DNA from: Davidsoniella eucalypti
Lineage: Eukaryota; Ascomycota; Sordariomycetes; Microascales; Ceratocystidaceae
Direction: 5' to 3'
DNA length: 28,896 nucleotides
NCBI GenBank assembly: GCA_004009845.1
Contig: RMBW01000205.1
Span: 1-28,896, forward strand
In this document: one piece after another, positions 9,752-18,315 of the stretch
How positions within the stretch are numbered: the stretch's first letter is position 1
Layout: every line of letters begins with the position of its first letter
The notes under the pieces: generated by a model
Databases searched by the model: none
The model's input: the letters and a program-made list of their open reading frames with translations, nothing else
What the model was told of the DNA's origin: nothing
Position numbers and translations under genes: made by a program

Positions 9752-10059
9752 GGTGGGGGCAGACAAAATGTGAGTTTACACAACTAAATGTGAAAGACTC
9801 CTCACAAGCGAGAGCAAACAGTAAAGCTTTTCCAAAACGCTCAAACTTTACCGTGAAAAACTCGCTACGACGCAAGAAACAAGTTCTGCAGTAACGAGAA
9901 GTCAACTGGCTTAAGAGAAAGAGTTTATTCCAAACTTTGTAGTATGGTCTTGGGTGCGAAGAGAGTTATAACAAGGAGTTGTCTGAATCTGACAAAGTGA
10001 AAGCAAAGAGAGAGGACAAGACGAATCGTGTTGAACAGTCAACAAATAAGAGAATCAGG

Positions 10060-10071
10060 TATCTTCTTTAA
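10060..10071 (-). other. Self-complementary primer binding site, element A
   Basis: Two bases inside the 5' LTR, the element strand reads TTAAAGAAGATA. This is the exact complement of TATCTTCTTTAA in the element's own LTR (10147-10136), placed about 56 nt after the TATA box, where the transcript would begin. No TGG start typical of a tRNA-primed site is present. The arrangement matches the self-priming of Tf1 and related elements, in which the mRNA 5' end folds back as primer. Confidence 0.8.
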
Positions 10072-10073
10072 AG

Positions 10074-10264
10074 TGTGACGATCTACGACGAGAACGAGGC
10101 TTGCAGAAGTAGAAGAGATATAGTATTTGACGAGGTTAAAGAAGATAGAGAGGGAAGAGAAGAACTAGACAAGAATAAGGAGGGGAGACGGCCTCCTTAT
10201 ATAGACAAAAGTAACGGCTGTGGTAGATACCACAGCCAACAAGATTGGGTCCTAGATCCTTTCA
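10074..10264 (-). repeat. 5' LTR of element A with promoter
   Basis: 191 bp, identical by eye to the 3' LTR. In element sense it carries a perfect 10-bp dyad with a 2-nt spacer (10237-10216), a TATA box TATATAAG (10203-10196), a CT-rich stretch, and the predicted transcript start near 10147-10146. R plus U5 would then be about 74 nt. The dyad lies about 13 bp upstream of the TATA box and may bind a dimeric activator. Confidence 0.95.
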
Positions 10265-10514
10265 CTGATGTTCTCCAGTATTGTCTTTCAATAATGTGTG
10301 ATACCGGCATATAGAGCAGCTATATACAAGCGAAATAAACAATATTATAGAGCTCTAAGGTGAACTACAGCCACACAACAACAACTGATGAACATACGTG
10401 TTAAGCTCAACAAATGTCTATATAGTCTCTAGACACTTGCAATGAAACGTAAGTCGTCAATTATCACTGAAACAAAATACTTAACGTTACTAAAAACATA
10501 CGAGAAGGACTAAC

Positions 10515-10980
10515 TGTAATGGACGGGCAGGCAGGAGTTCAAAGGGGAACAAGTGATCACTAGGCGAGTAGTCACGCGATGATGTTTTTGGTGTTTTCAG
10601 GATATCAGAAATAAACAGAATAATAAATTAAGTAAAGTGGAACTAGATCAGGACAGGAGCAGGAGCAAAGATAAGAACAAGAACAGGAACAAGAAGAGGA
10701 GGTTGCACTAGGAGGTCAGGTACACAGAGAGTTGTAAGCTTGGAGGGGAAAGGAAAGAAGAGAACAGGAAAGGAAGAAACAAGCAAGATATTTATGTTAA
10801 ACCGAGAGATGAAGAAAACAGAAGGATCTGGTCTACGGACAGAAGTTCGAGGCAATGCTGTGTTGGCTGTGTATCAAGTCTAGCCTCAATGCAGGAATTG
10901 TTGCCACCGGAGTCGAAAGGTGAGGCTGTGTATCAACCCTAAGCCTCATGCGGAGAGTCTGCGAGTGTTATTTCATAACA
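10515..10980 (-). repeat. Solo LTR of the element B family (466 bp)
   Basis: It is homologous over its length to the LTR of element B (17663-18287), in the same orientation. It begins TGTAATGGACGGGCAGG, ends TTATTTCATAACA, and is flanked by a perfect 5-bp duplication, CTAAC (10510-10514 and 10981-10985). It lacks the extra purine-rich repeats and the terminal tandem duplication seen in the B copy. No internal element sequence remains, so it is a recombination product. ORFs inside it are not genes. Confidence 0.93.
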
Positions 10981-10985
10981 CTAAC

Positions 10986-12394
10986 GCTTAGTCTATATGA
11001 GGTTCAACTTGAGTTATATATCTACAGATTTCCATGTGAAAAAGGTAAATAAGTATTTCGGTCTTGCTCTCTACTATCGCCGAGGCAAGCAGTTGACAGA
11101 TAGCATTGACAGCATGCATTATATAACTTTTTTGCCATTCGAAAACCTTTGTAATCGTTGTTATTACTGTATCCTTTGCATCAAAGACTTTAGCTCATGG
11201 ATATGGCATTCAAGACTTAGGCAATTGTAGACAACTGTACCTAGACTCGGGTTGAAACTGCTTACAAAGTTGGGAATTTTCATTCATAGCTAGATAAACT
11301 TCAAAGACAGTCATCATTTCACAGAATATGTTGTGTAATTGTCCTATCGACTGTAGAAAAAAGCAACCTTCTTCTCCTTGGTATCGTCTTTCATAGTTGA
11401 TGCCAGAATCATATCTTCGTTTATTAGTTCAGCTTCCACGCCACAACAACAGTATTTATACATAACATGTAGAAGATATCAAGTTTTAGTCATATGATAC
11501 TTGGTATATCAATACAAATAACATGAGACATAAAAAAAAGATACAGTTCGATTGCCATATTTCCCATATTTCTCTTTATAGTTGATAATTATGATTCCAC
11601 TTCAACTCGCCACCATCTCCACATTGTGATCCAGGTAATCATGATGATTATATTCTTTCTGACAATAAGATTTCTCTATTGTCTGAACAGATGAAATACC
11701 ATGTAATTTCTAGAATCTAGTCGAGTGATAATGGCCCGATCTACAGTGGATAGATCTCGAACTCCATACATAGAACACCCTTGCTTCATATGTAGCTGAT
11801 AACTTGTATTGGAAGCTTGAAATTATAGAGACAGTATGGCTAGTGCATCATAGTTCTTCTTGGTGTACTCGGTATGTTTAGTGGTCAATGATACTGGAAT
11901 ATCTTGACATAGTTGAAATCTACCAGCACTAATGAATTTACCACTTGACTTATCATAATAATGGACTTTATTCACTCCAATATCAACAACTTGTGGTACA
12001 ACAAGCAATGATATATTACTTACCAACTATAAGCTATTTTATTGCTAAGTGCATCAAGTCATAGCTTGCGTTTGCTATATCTAACATATATAGCTACAGC
12101 AGGGTTGACATTCATATACTTACTGAGCTGGAGTCACTCAATGAATAGTCATACCTTACTTGCCGACAACACATTCATTTCTTTGATGTACTTAATAGTC
12201 AACATTTGTACTATGTAGAGAACTATACTTCAGTGACTGATTATACAATCATTTCCCAATCGCCTAGCTTGCAGTTGTGACTCATTCATAACTCTTTCTC
12301 TGTTAATTAGCCAATGTAATTTTCTCTCGATACTCAATAACACAACCCAGTATTTATTAACCATTTTCTAACAAACTATTGCTAGTATTTGGGG
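10986..12394. other. AT-rich stretch with no gene seen
   Basis: Only short ORFs without recognisable features occur. I saw no LTR, RNA gene or clear inverted repeat. The right end grades into the decayed repeat copy 2, whose left boundary is not sharp. Confidence 0.45.
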
Positions 12395-13640
12395 TCTACA
12401 ATCTTTGATAGTTTACCATTTACTATATTCTTGCCCAATCTTTATGTCTTACCTTATTACATTTCCCTTGAAATGCAACATTCCGTTAGAACTACAAAAC
12501 TTACAGTAAGTCATTGATCATTCCTGATTTTACTACGAGTGTCCTTCTTACATGTTTATAGAGCATTTTCTCGACAAACTTGGTCTTTGCTCTTATGTTT
12601 TGCCGACCATCTCAACTTATTATAAATCGGGAATCATTTTGTGATCAATATATCCTGCAAATACCATAGAAAGTGATTACTATGTAGGTTTTAAAATACC
12701 AACTGTGCCAGTTGCGACTACTTCTCTTGTTGTTTTATCAATCATGTAAACTCTAAATCCCAAGCACCCAATGTCATGCTATTCTAATGGTATAAGTACC
12801 TAAAGTTGTTTGTAATTTGAAGTTCCATATTAGTCTTGTCATTCTACTTACAGCGAAAGAACATAATTCAAATATATAGTAATACTTATATATACTGTCG
12901 TTTTTTCTAGAATTCTTTTCATTTTATTTCCCTTTTCAATAGCACTCAATATCATCATATAGATAGATGTAGCAAGTGGGTGTCTGTCCTGCCAATTGTG
13001 CTGTAATGCCCGGTAATATATTAAATCAGCTTGTTATATTACCTTGCTTGGCTCTCTATCCTTTTAAATTTAATTGACTCTATTTCTCTATCGTACCTAG
13101 ATACCTGCTTTGTATCGTAGAAATCCTAATGATATATAGTATACTATGAGTACGAATTACTTTATTTAATCAATATGTCTATGCATTTTGTGGAGAATTA
13201 CCGTCAGTATGTTATTTTAAACCAAGTCTTCAATCTTATATTTAATTAGGATATTCTTCTACATCGCCTTGAGTGTTTATTGTGATAGTACTTGACATAT
13301 TTGGTAACATTTTCTACATCTTGCTGTATCTGACTAATACAAATTCTTGTACTTTACCCTTAATGCTTAATGAGTATGTAGACCTGCCATTGGTGTACTT
13401 ATAACTTGCCGTTTCTAGTGCGTTTGATCCAGTAAATTGATTGCAGTCCTATTTGTGTCCAAATACTAGCAGTTCTGCTGCGGTTCTTTTAAAGAACCGT
13501 TCATATATTATGTGCTGCTTAGTGAAAAAAAAAATACTCAAAAACGGCATGCTAGTTAGTTTCCTCCCTGAAGCTAGACGTCACGTTTATGCTCGACATA
13601 TTTGTAAAAAAACACCTCAAAGCTTTAACGAATTCTGAAT
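12395..13640 (+). repeat. Decayed AT-rich dispersed repeat, copy 2
   Basis: It is collinear with copy 1 (610-2550) but lacks the block of about 0.8 kb found there between 1390 and 2210. Its right half (about 13190-13640) also matches the inverted copy 3 at 17083-17550, ending near GAATTCTGAATA in both. That common end may mark a true repeat boundary. No coding capacity is recognisable. Confidence 0.65.
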
Positions 13641-14115
13641 ACACATTACTACTTTACACAAAAGTATGAAATACTTCGTTAGTATTATTAACTTTCTAAT
13701 TCCCCCGTAGATCTAAACATTATAATATAATTATAAATATCACGAACACGTTCTTAGTGATATCGTCATAGCTCTATTGTTAAACAAGATTAATAAATAA
13801 ATAAAATTGATAGCAAAATTGAATTATATTTTGCTCCCTATAAATTGAATAAAGGGATTTTCTAAAAGAATTTAAAATTTTCAAAAGATTATTTTGTGAA
13901 AATAATTGCAAGAAAAAAAAACTTTAGAAAGTTATTTGTGGAAAAACCTCGAAAGTAAAAAAATTCTAATTTTTTTGATTCCTAAAAAAAGTTTTTTTTT
14001 AAAAGAAAAAACTTTAAAAACTTCAGAAAATTATTCGTTAAAAAAAAATTGAAACCAAAAAAATTGAAACTTAAATTTTTTTTATTAGTAAGCAAAGTCA
14101 TAGATAAATTCTTAT
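13640..14115. repeat. Extreme A/T tract with degenerate tandem units
   Basis: Runs of A and T dominate. From about 13860 a unit of roughly 80-120 bp of the form AAAACTTTA...AAGTTATT(T/C)GT...AAAAAAATT occurs about twice with heavy degeneration (13915-13980 and 14005-14085). A partial copy of the GAGCTAT motif of the inverted-repeat structure lies near 13771. No gene is visible. Confidence 0.45.
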
Positions 14116-15405
14116 TTATTAATAGATTTTGGCCAATCACCGATCCGTTTAGATCTGAACCGTTTTGAAAATAGGGACAAGGGTGCCCAGACTGAAATGT
14201 ATGCACGTTTCCGCCCGCAACGCCGCCGAATAATACCTAGGGCTCTATTCATTGGTTTCATCATAGTAGCCAAACAGATATTCCCCTCGGTTTGTTCGAG
14301 CATTTCTAGAGTTACCACCTCACATACATATCTTTGTAGGCTGCGTAGCAACTTATTTTATCCTCCCCATGGCCTACATTTCTACCTGTACCATGCCCCC
14401 ATTCAAGCCTATATCCCGATATCTATCTCCCAAATTACCTTTTCCTACCTGAAAACAATGACAACGCCCAACAAACTATGGCTACTCTCTTCCCTTCGAA
14501 GATACGTTTGTTGCAATGTACTGCAGCTACGAAGTGTACTCTCTAGCCATCATATGCATGTTTCCGGAGACTTCAAAGATCCGCCAACTTCCTACACATG
14601 TCCCACCACCCTCGGCTTCCATTCGTGCATGGGTTACGCCGCCCAAGTACCGTGGAAATATGTAAATCCGTTCTCTGTCATGCTATCAAGTACACTATAT
14701 CTTATTGCGGTACTGGTGTGACAATCTTATTTTCACAGTGTCCCAGGAGCATACTCACGGTCGTTCGTTTAGGGTTACAAAAAATAATCTCGTTTTAGCG
14801 GAAAAGCTTTTGGCTGAGATCCAGATTGAATTGGAAGAAAACATCACGAGCAAACAATCCAAATAATTTATGACTTGTGACCAAGGATGAGATATGGTTA
14901 AATACCTCGTATGTACAAAATCTATAGAAATACAATATATAATTACGACACAAACCTAAGTCTAAATGAAATAATCACAAGGTCTAACACAATTAGATCA
15001 CGTGGCTCGGTATCATGTACTTAAGTACGATGCTAAGTAAAGAAAGTAATGGTAAGCTTAGACATAGAATATCATCACCGTTCATCAAAAATTTATCAAA
15101 TTGTACCTCAAGAAAAAGTCTCCAAGAGAATAAACATACATGGGTTATAAACCCTATCACAGAGCTTCCATTGACTAGGGTATGTAACCCTACAATCTGC
15201 CGGTAAAGTTGGATTATGATTGAAGTATATACTATAGATTAGACAAGGAATGCAAACAAATCACAAGCAAAAAAAATATGCTAATAGTTCTATTTCCCAC
15301 ATCTGTCATTGATGCCGACTGTTAAAGACACACAAATCAAATAGAGGATATATGAGGACAATACCGCCAAGAAAAAAAAAGAAAAAAAAACAATGGAATC
15401 TATCT
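14116..15405. other. Non-coding stretch with no supported gene
   Basis: 14125-14720 is less AT-rich than its surroundings and is open for 174 codons on the plus strand from 14197. The translation has no recognisable domain and an atypical composition. The 20-mer GCCGCCGAATAATACCTAGG at 14222-14241 is also present exactly at 2644-2663, with weak similarity around both, so this is probably another old repeat. The stretch before 15405 is the 3' flank of the PLC-like pseudogene. Confidence 0.45.
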
Positions 15406-16865
15406 CTAGATTAATCCAGCAACCATGGCCAACGTTGTCACAACCACAAGGCTTGCGGATACACCAAGACCAGAGATACTACGGAGAGCTGCATTTGGAA
15501 CAATACCGCAACACGTTCTATTATACGTGACATTGTTCAGTAGCACCACTGCTTTGAACACAGCACGAGGGTTATACTCGCCGGCAATATTGTAAAAGTC
15601 TACGTTCAGGACCTTGGGGTTGATACCCCACTGGCTCTGGCAGTCTTGTCCGGCTTGACCTAGACTGCCGTTGCCCTGCCAGTCGTTGGTGGTGTTTAGT
15701 AGCGACACGACAGGGACCAGTACACTGGTGCCAAAGAGAGTATACTGGATGTTGAGGTAGTGATTCATCAAATACAAGCGATCCTTAACGTCTTCCTCAG
15801 ACAGGTTGGGTGGGCGGTCGACTGTGCAAGGGAAGGTCTGGCTCTCGGGGTCGAATGGGGTTTCTATGAGAACTGGTGTAGTAACCACGGGTACTTGCTC
15901 TGGTCGGCCTCGTAGTCGAGAAAAAGGACTACCTGTTATGAAATAACACTCGTAGACCCTCCGCATGAGACTTAGACTTGATACACAGCCTCACCTTTCG
16001 ATTCCGGTGGCAACAATTCCTGCATTGAGGCTAGACTTGATACACAGCCAACACAGCATTGCCACTTCTGTCCGTAGACTAGATCCTTCTGTTTTCTTCC
16101 TCTCTCGGTTTAACATAAATATCTTGCTTGTTTCTTCCTTTCCTGTTCTCTTCTTTCCTTTCCCCTCCAAGCTTACAACTCTCTGTGTACCTGATCCCTT
16201 GGTGCAACCTCCTCTTCTTGTTCCTGTTCTTGTCCTGATCTTATTATATTTTTACTTACTTAATCTATTATTTATTCCTGATATTCTGAAAATACACAAA
16301 AACATCCTCGCGTGATTATCCGCCTAGTGGTCACTTGTTTCCCCTTTGAACTCCTGCCTGCCCGTCCATTACACTACCCGCTTACCCGACACGATCATTT
16401 CGCTGAGCATTGGCCAGTCGTTGCGCTTCATAGGGGACAATGGGGGAAAGTAGGCATAGCGCGTAATACCCGACGCCTCGATATAACTAGCGAAGAGCTC
16501 TAGTGACGAGTAGTTGCCACCACATCGTATGGGTGAGCCTCAACCAAAGCACGCACTTCACTAAGCCAATCGCTGATGGGACCGGCATCTAGAATATCGT
16601 AGCTAGTATGACAGAAATGCGGCTCATGATCACCGCCCGTGTCGGCATCGCGCGCGTCCACTGCATCTGTGGCTGGAGGAATCTGACACTTTTTGGTACA
16701 CAGCTCGATGTAGTTATTGCATGGCTGAGTGTTGGTAGGCGTGGCACCAGTGCCAGTGGCCGTGGCATTGCCTGCCATGGCGATGCTGCTCTCTAGAGAG
16801 CCGGTGAAGTTGACGGTCCCAGAGTAGTTTGATGCATTGATAGTGGTGGTCATTCCAGAATACAT
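15406..16865 (-). pseudogene. Broken PLC-like phosphodiesterase gene (secreted, probably GPI-anchored), split by a solo LTR
   Basis: The minus strand preserves pieces of a fungal PLC-like (TIM-barrel) phosphodiesterase in the right order. They are SGTVNFTGSL and CNNYIELCTKK; then FCHTSYDILDAG and SDWLSEVRALVEAHPYDVV; a segment with LFASYIEASGITRYAY in another frame (about 16512-16374); the LTR; LFLDYEADQSKYPW; and a C-terminal piece with FPCTVDRPPN, YLMNHYLN and VDFYNIAG. The C-terminus is hydrophobic, like a GPI-attachment signal, and the stop is at 15408-15406. Defects: no signal peptide is visible; the stretch normally between CTKK and FCHTS, including the catalytic N-terminal histidine region, is missing or scrambled; there is a frame break after HPYDVV, a frame break after PWLLHQFS, and the LTR inserted in a codon. 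Removing the LTR and one CTACC restores the frame across that junction only. It is certainly non-functional. Confidence 0.78.
15934..16373 (+). repeat. Solo LTR of the element B family inside the PLC-like gene (440 bp)
   Basis: It starts TGTTATGAAATAACACTCG and ends CCGTCCATTACA, and is homologous to the reverse complement of the element B LTR. A perfect 5-bp duplication, CTACC, flanks it (15929-15933 and 16374-16378). It lies in the coding region of the phosphodiesterase gene, and the first codons of the downstream open frame (from 15966) are LTR-derived. Confidence 0.93.
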
Positions 16866-16902
16866 GAAATATGACTCGTATAGTCAGGAGAAGTAGTAAT
16901 TT

Positions 16903-17082
16903 TGTAAGGGTCTAAGGCCCTGGTTGGTTTGGCTAAGCTTGATCTAAGCCTATGCAAAACGGTTATAAATAGGGACGTCTTCCCGCCGTTATTCCAACAG
17001 ATAATAGTCCTTCTCTCCATCGGCCACAATCTAATCTCTCCTTTCTAAGATTGTTGGCCTCGTCCCTCCTTAGATCGTCTCA
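16903..17082 (+). repeat. Solo LTR of a divergent relative of element C (180 bp)
   Basis: TG...CA ends and a perfect 5-bp duplication, AATTT (16898-16902 and 17083-17087). The middle is close to the C LTR (ATAAATAGGGAC, CCCGCCGT, ATTCCAACAGATA, CTTCTC, CATCGG) while the 5' and U5 parts differ. The spacing from the TATA box to the predicted transcript start (ATCGGCCACAA) is the same 55 nt. It is inserted where the decayed repeat copy 3 abuts the remains of the PLC-like gene. Confidence 0.88.
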
Positions 17083-17550
17083 AATTTTTATTCAGAATTG
17101 GGTACAACTTTGAAGTGTTTCACAAAGATGAGTACTAGCCAGGGAGTGGAAATTAACTAGCTTGCCCTTTATGTTTCTTTTCCCTGAAGGAGTACATAAT
17201 TTATGAACTGTACTTTAAAAGAACCACATCAATACTACTAGTATTTGGACTTAAATAGCACTGGGATAAATGTACTGGGCCAAACGCAATAGAAAAGGCA
17301 AGTTATAAGTGCAAGTACATCAAGGGCAGGTCTACATACTCTGAAGCATTAAGGTTAATGTACAAGAATCTGTATTAGTCAGATACGGCAAGATGTAGAA
17401 AATGTTAGTAGCAAATATATCAAGTACTATCACAATAAACACTCAAGGCGATGTAGAAGAACATCCTGATTGAAGATAAGATTGAAGAGTTGGGTTTAAA
17501 AATAACATATTGACGGTAATTCTCCATACAATGCATAGTGCATAAAAAAT
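17083..17550 (-). repeat. Decayed AT-rich dispersed repeat, copy 3 (inverted, partial)
   Basis: The reverse complement aligns to about 13190-13640 of copy 2. Landmarks are GGAGAATTACCGTCA, ATGTAGA, CACTCAAGGCGATGTAGAAGA (plus strand here) and CAATTCTGAATA at the end. The rest of the repeat is absent. 17551-17662, between it and element B, shows nothing recognisable. Confidence 0.62.
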
Positions 17551-17662
17551 GACAAAGGTTGAAAAAAGCGAGAATGAACAGCAACATTGGGAACAAGTGC
17601 TGATCGCTCTTAGAAATGCACGACGAAGTGGAAAAGTTCATCTTTAGATGAGGGGGAGGTAC

Positions 17663-18287
17663 TGTAAAGAACGGGCAGGCAGGAATTTAAAGGGAAACCA
17701 GTGATCACTGGGAGAGTAGTCACTCGAAGGTGGTTTTGGAGTTTTCAGGATAATAGAGTTACACAGAATAATAAATTAAGTAAATCGGGACTAAATCAGG
17801 ACAGGAGCCGGAGCGAAGATAGGAACAAGAGCGGGGACAAGAAGGTAAGAACAGGAGCAGGAGCAAAGATAAGAACAGGAACAGGAACAAGAAGAGGAGG
17901 TTGCACCAGTAGGTCAGGTACACAGGGAGTTGTAAGCTTGGAGGGGGAAGGCAAAAGGAGAACAGAAAAGAGATACAAGCAAGCTATATATGTTAACCCG
18001 AGAGAGAAAGAAACAGGAGGGTCTGGTCTACGGACAGAAGTTCGAGGCAATGCCGTGTTGACTGTGTATGCACTCTAAACCTCAATGCATGAATCGTTGT
18101 CACCAACATCGGAAAGGTGAGACTGTACATCAAGTTTAAGTTTCATGCGGAGGTTCTGCGACTGTTATTTCGTAACCATCCAGTCTAAGCCTCAATGCAT
18201 GAATCGTTGTCACCAAAATTGGAAAGGTGAGACTGTACATCAAGTCTAAGCTTCATGCGGAGGGTCTGCGAGTGTTATTTCATAACA
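17663..18287 (-). repeat. 3' LTR of element B (625 bp)
   Basis: TG...CA ends (TGTAAAGAACGGG ... TTTCATAACA), followed inward by a polypurine tract. Two solo copies elsewhere (10515-10980 and 15934-16373) confirm both ends. It is 160-185 bp longer than those because of extra purine-rich repeats (about 17800-17900, AGGAACAAGAGC-type units) and a terminal tandem duplication. The open frames it contains on either strand are low-complexity artefacts. Confidence 0.92.
18072..18287 (-). repeat. Tandem duplication of about 110 bp at the 5' end of the B LTR
   Basis: Two adjacent units, from about 18072 and 18182, both contain CTCAATGCATGAATCGTTGT, GGAAAGGTGAGACTGTACAT and a TTATTTC(G/A)TAAC end. They differ at several positions, so the duplication is not new. 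In element sense this doubles the start of U3, a region that usually carries promoter elements. Confidence 0.85.
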
Positions 18288-18304
18288 GTACCCTCCTCCT
18301 TAAG
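18288..18304 (-). other. Polypurine tract of element B
   Basis: In element sense TTAAGGAGGAGGGTAC directly precedes the LTR (TGTTATG). A purine run at this place is the expected plus-strand primer. Confidence 0.8.
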
Positions 18305-18315
18305 GGTCGATGTCC

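Larger units (their letters stand above)
4268..10264 (-). mobile_element. Element A: complete Ty3/gypsy chromovirus, 5997 bp
   Basis: Two 191-bp LTRs that look identical (4268-4458 and 10074-10264) enclose gag and pol on the minus strand. A perfect 5-bp duplication, CTGAT, flanks the element at 4263-4267 and 10265-10269. In element order it carries: 5' LTR with TATA box, self-complementary primer site, leader of about 310 nt, gag, -1 frameshift signal, pol (protease, RT, RNase H, integrase, chromodomain), polypurine tract, 3' LTR. Both ORFs are undamaged. Identical LTRs and open frames mean a recent insertion that may still be competent. There is no room for an env-like third gene. Confidence 0.97.

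Noticed and set aside
10040..10073. tRNA-type primer binding site next to the 5' LTRs of A and C
   Set aside because: Neither sequence begins TGG or resembles a tRNA 3' end complement. The self-complementary match to the LTR explains both better.
14197..14721. Plus-strand ORF of 174 codons
   Set aside because: No domain, odd composition and no start or splice support. It lies in probable old repeat sequence.
15934..15966. Start codon MRRVYECYF for the ORF at 15406-15966
   Set aside because: These codons come from the inserted LTR. The true gene frame arrives from upstream and is broken.
17701..18078. Plus-strand ORF of 125 codons with Lys/Arg/Ser-rich repeats
   Set aside because: It lies wholly inside the element B LTR and reflects purine-rich low-complexity DNA. 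The solo LTRs do not keep it.
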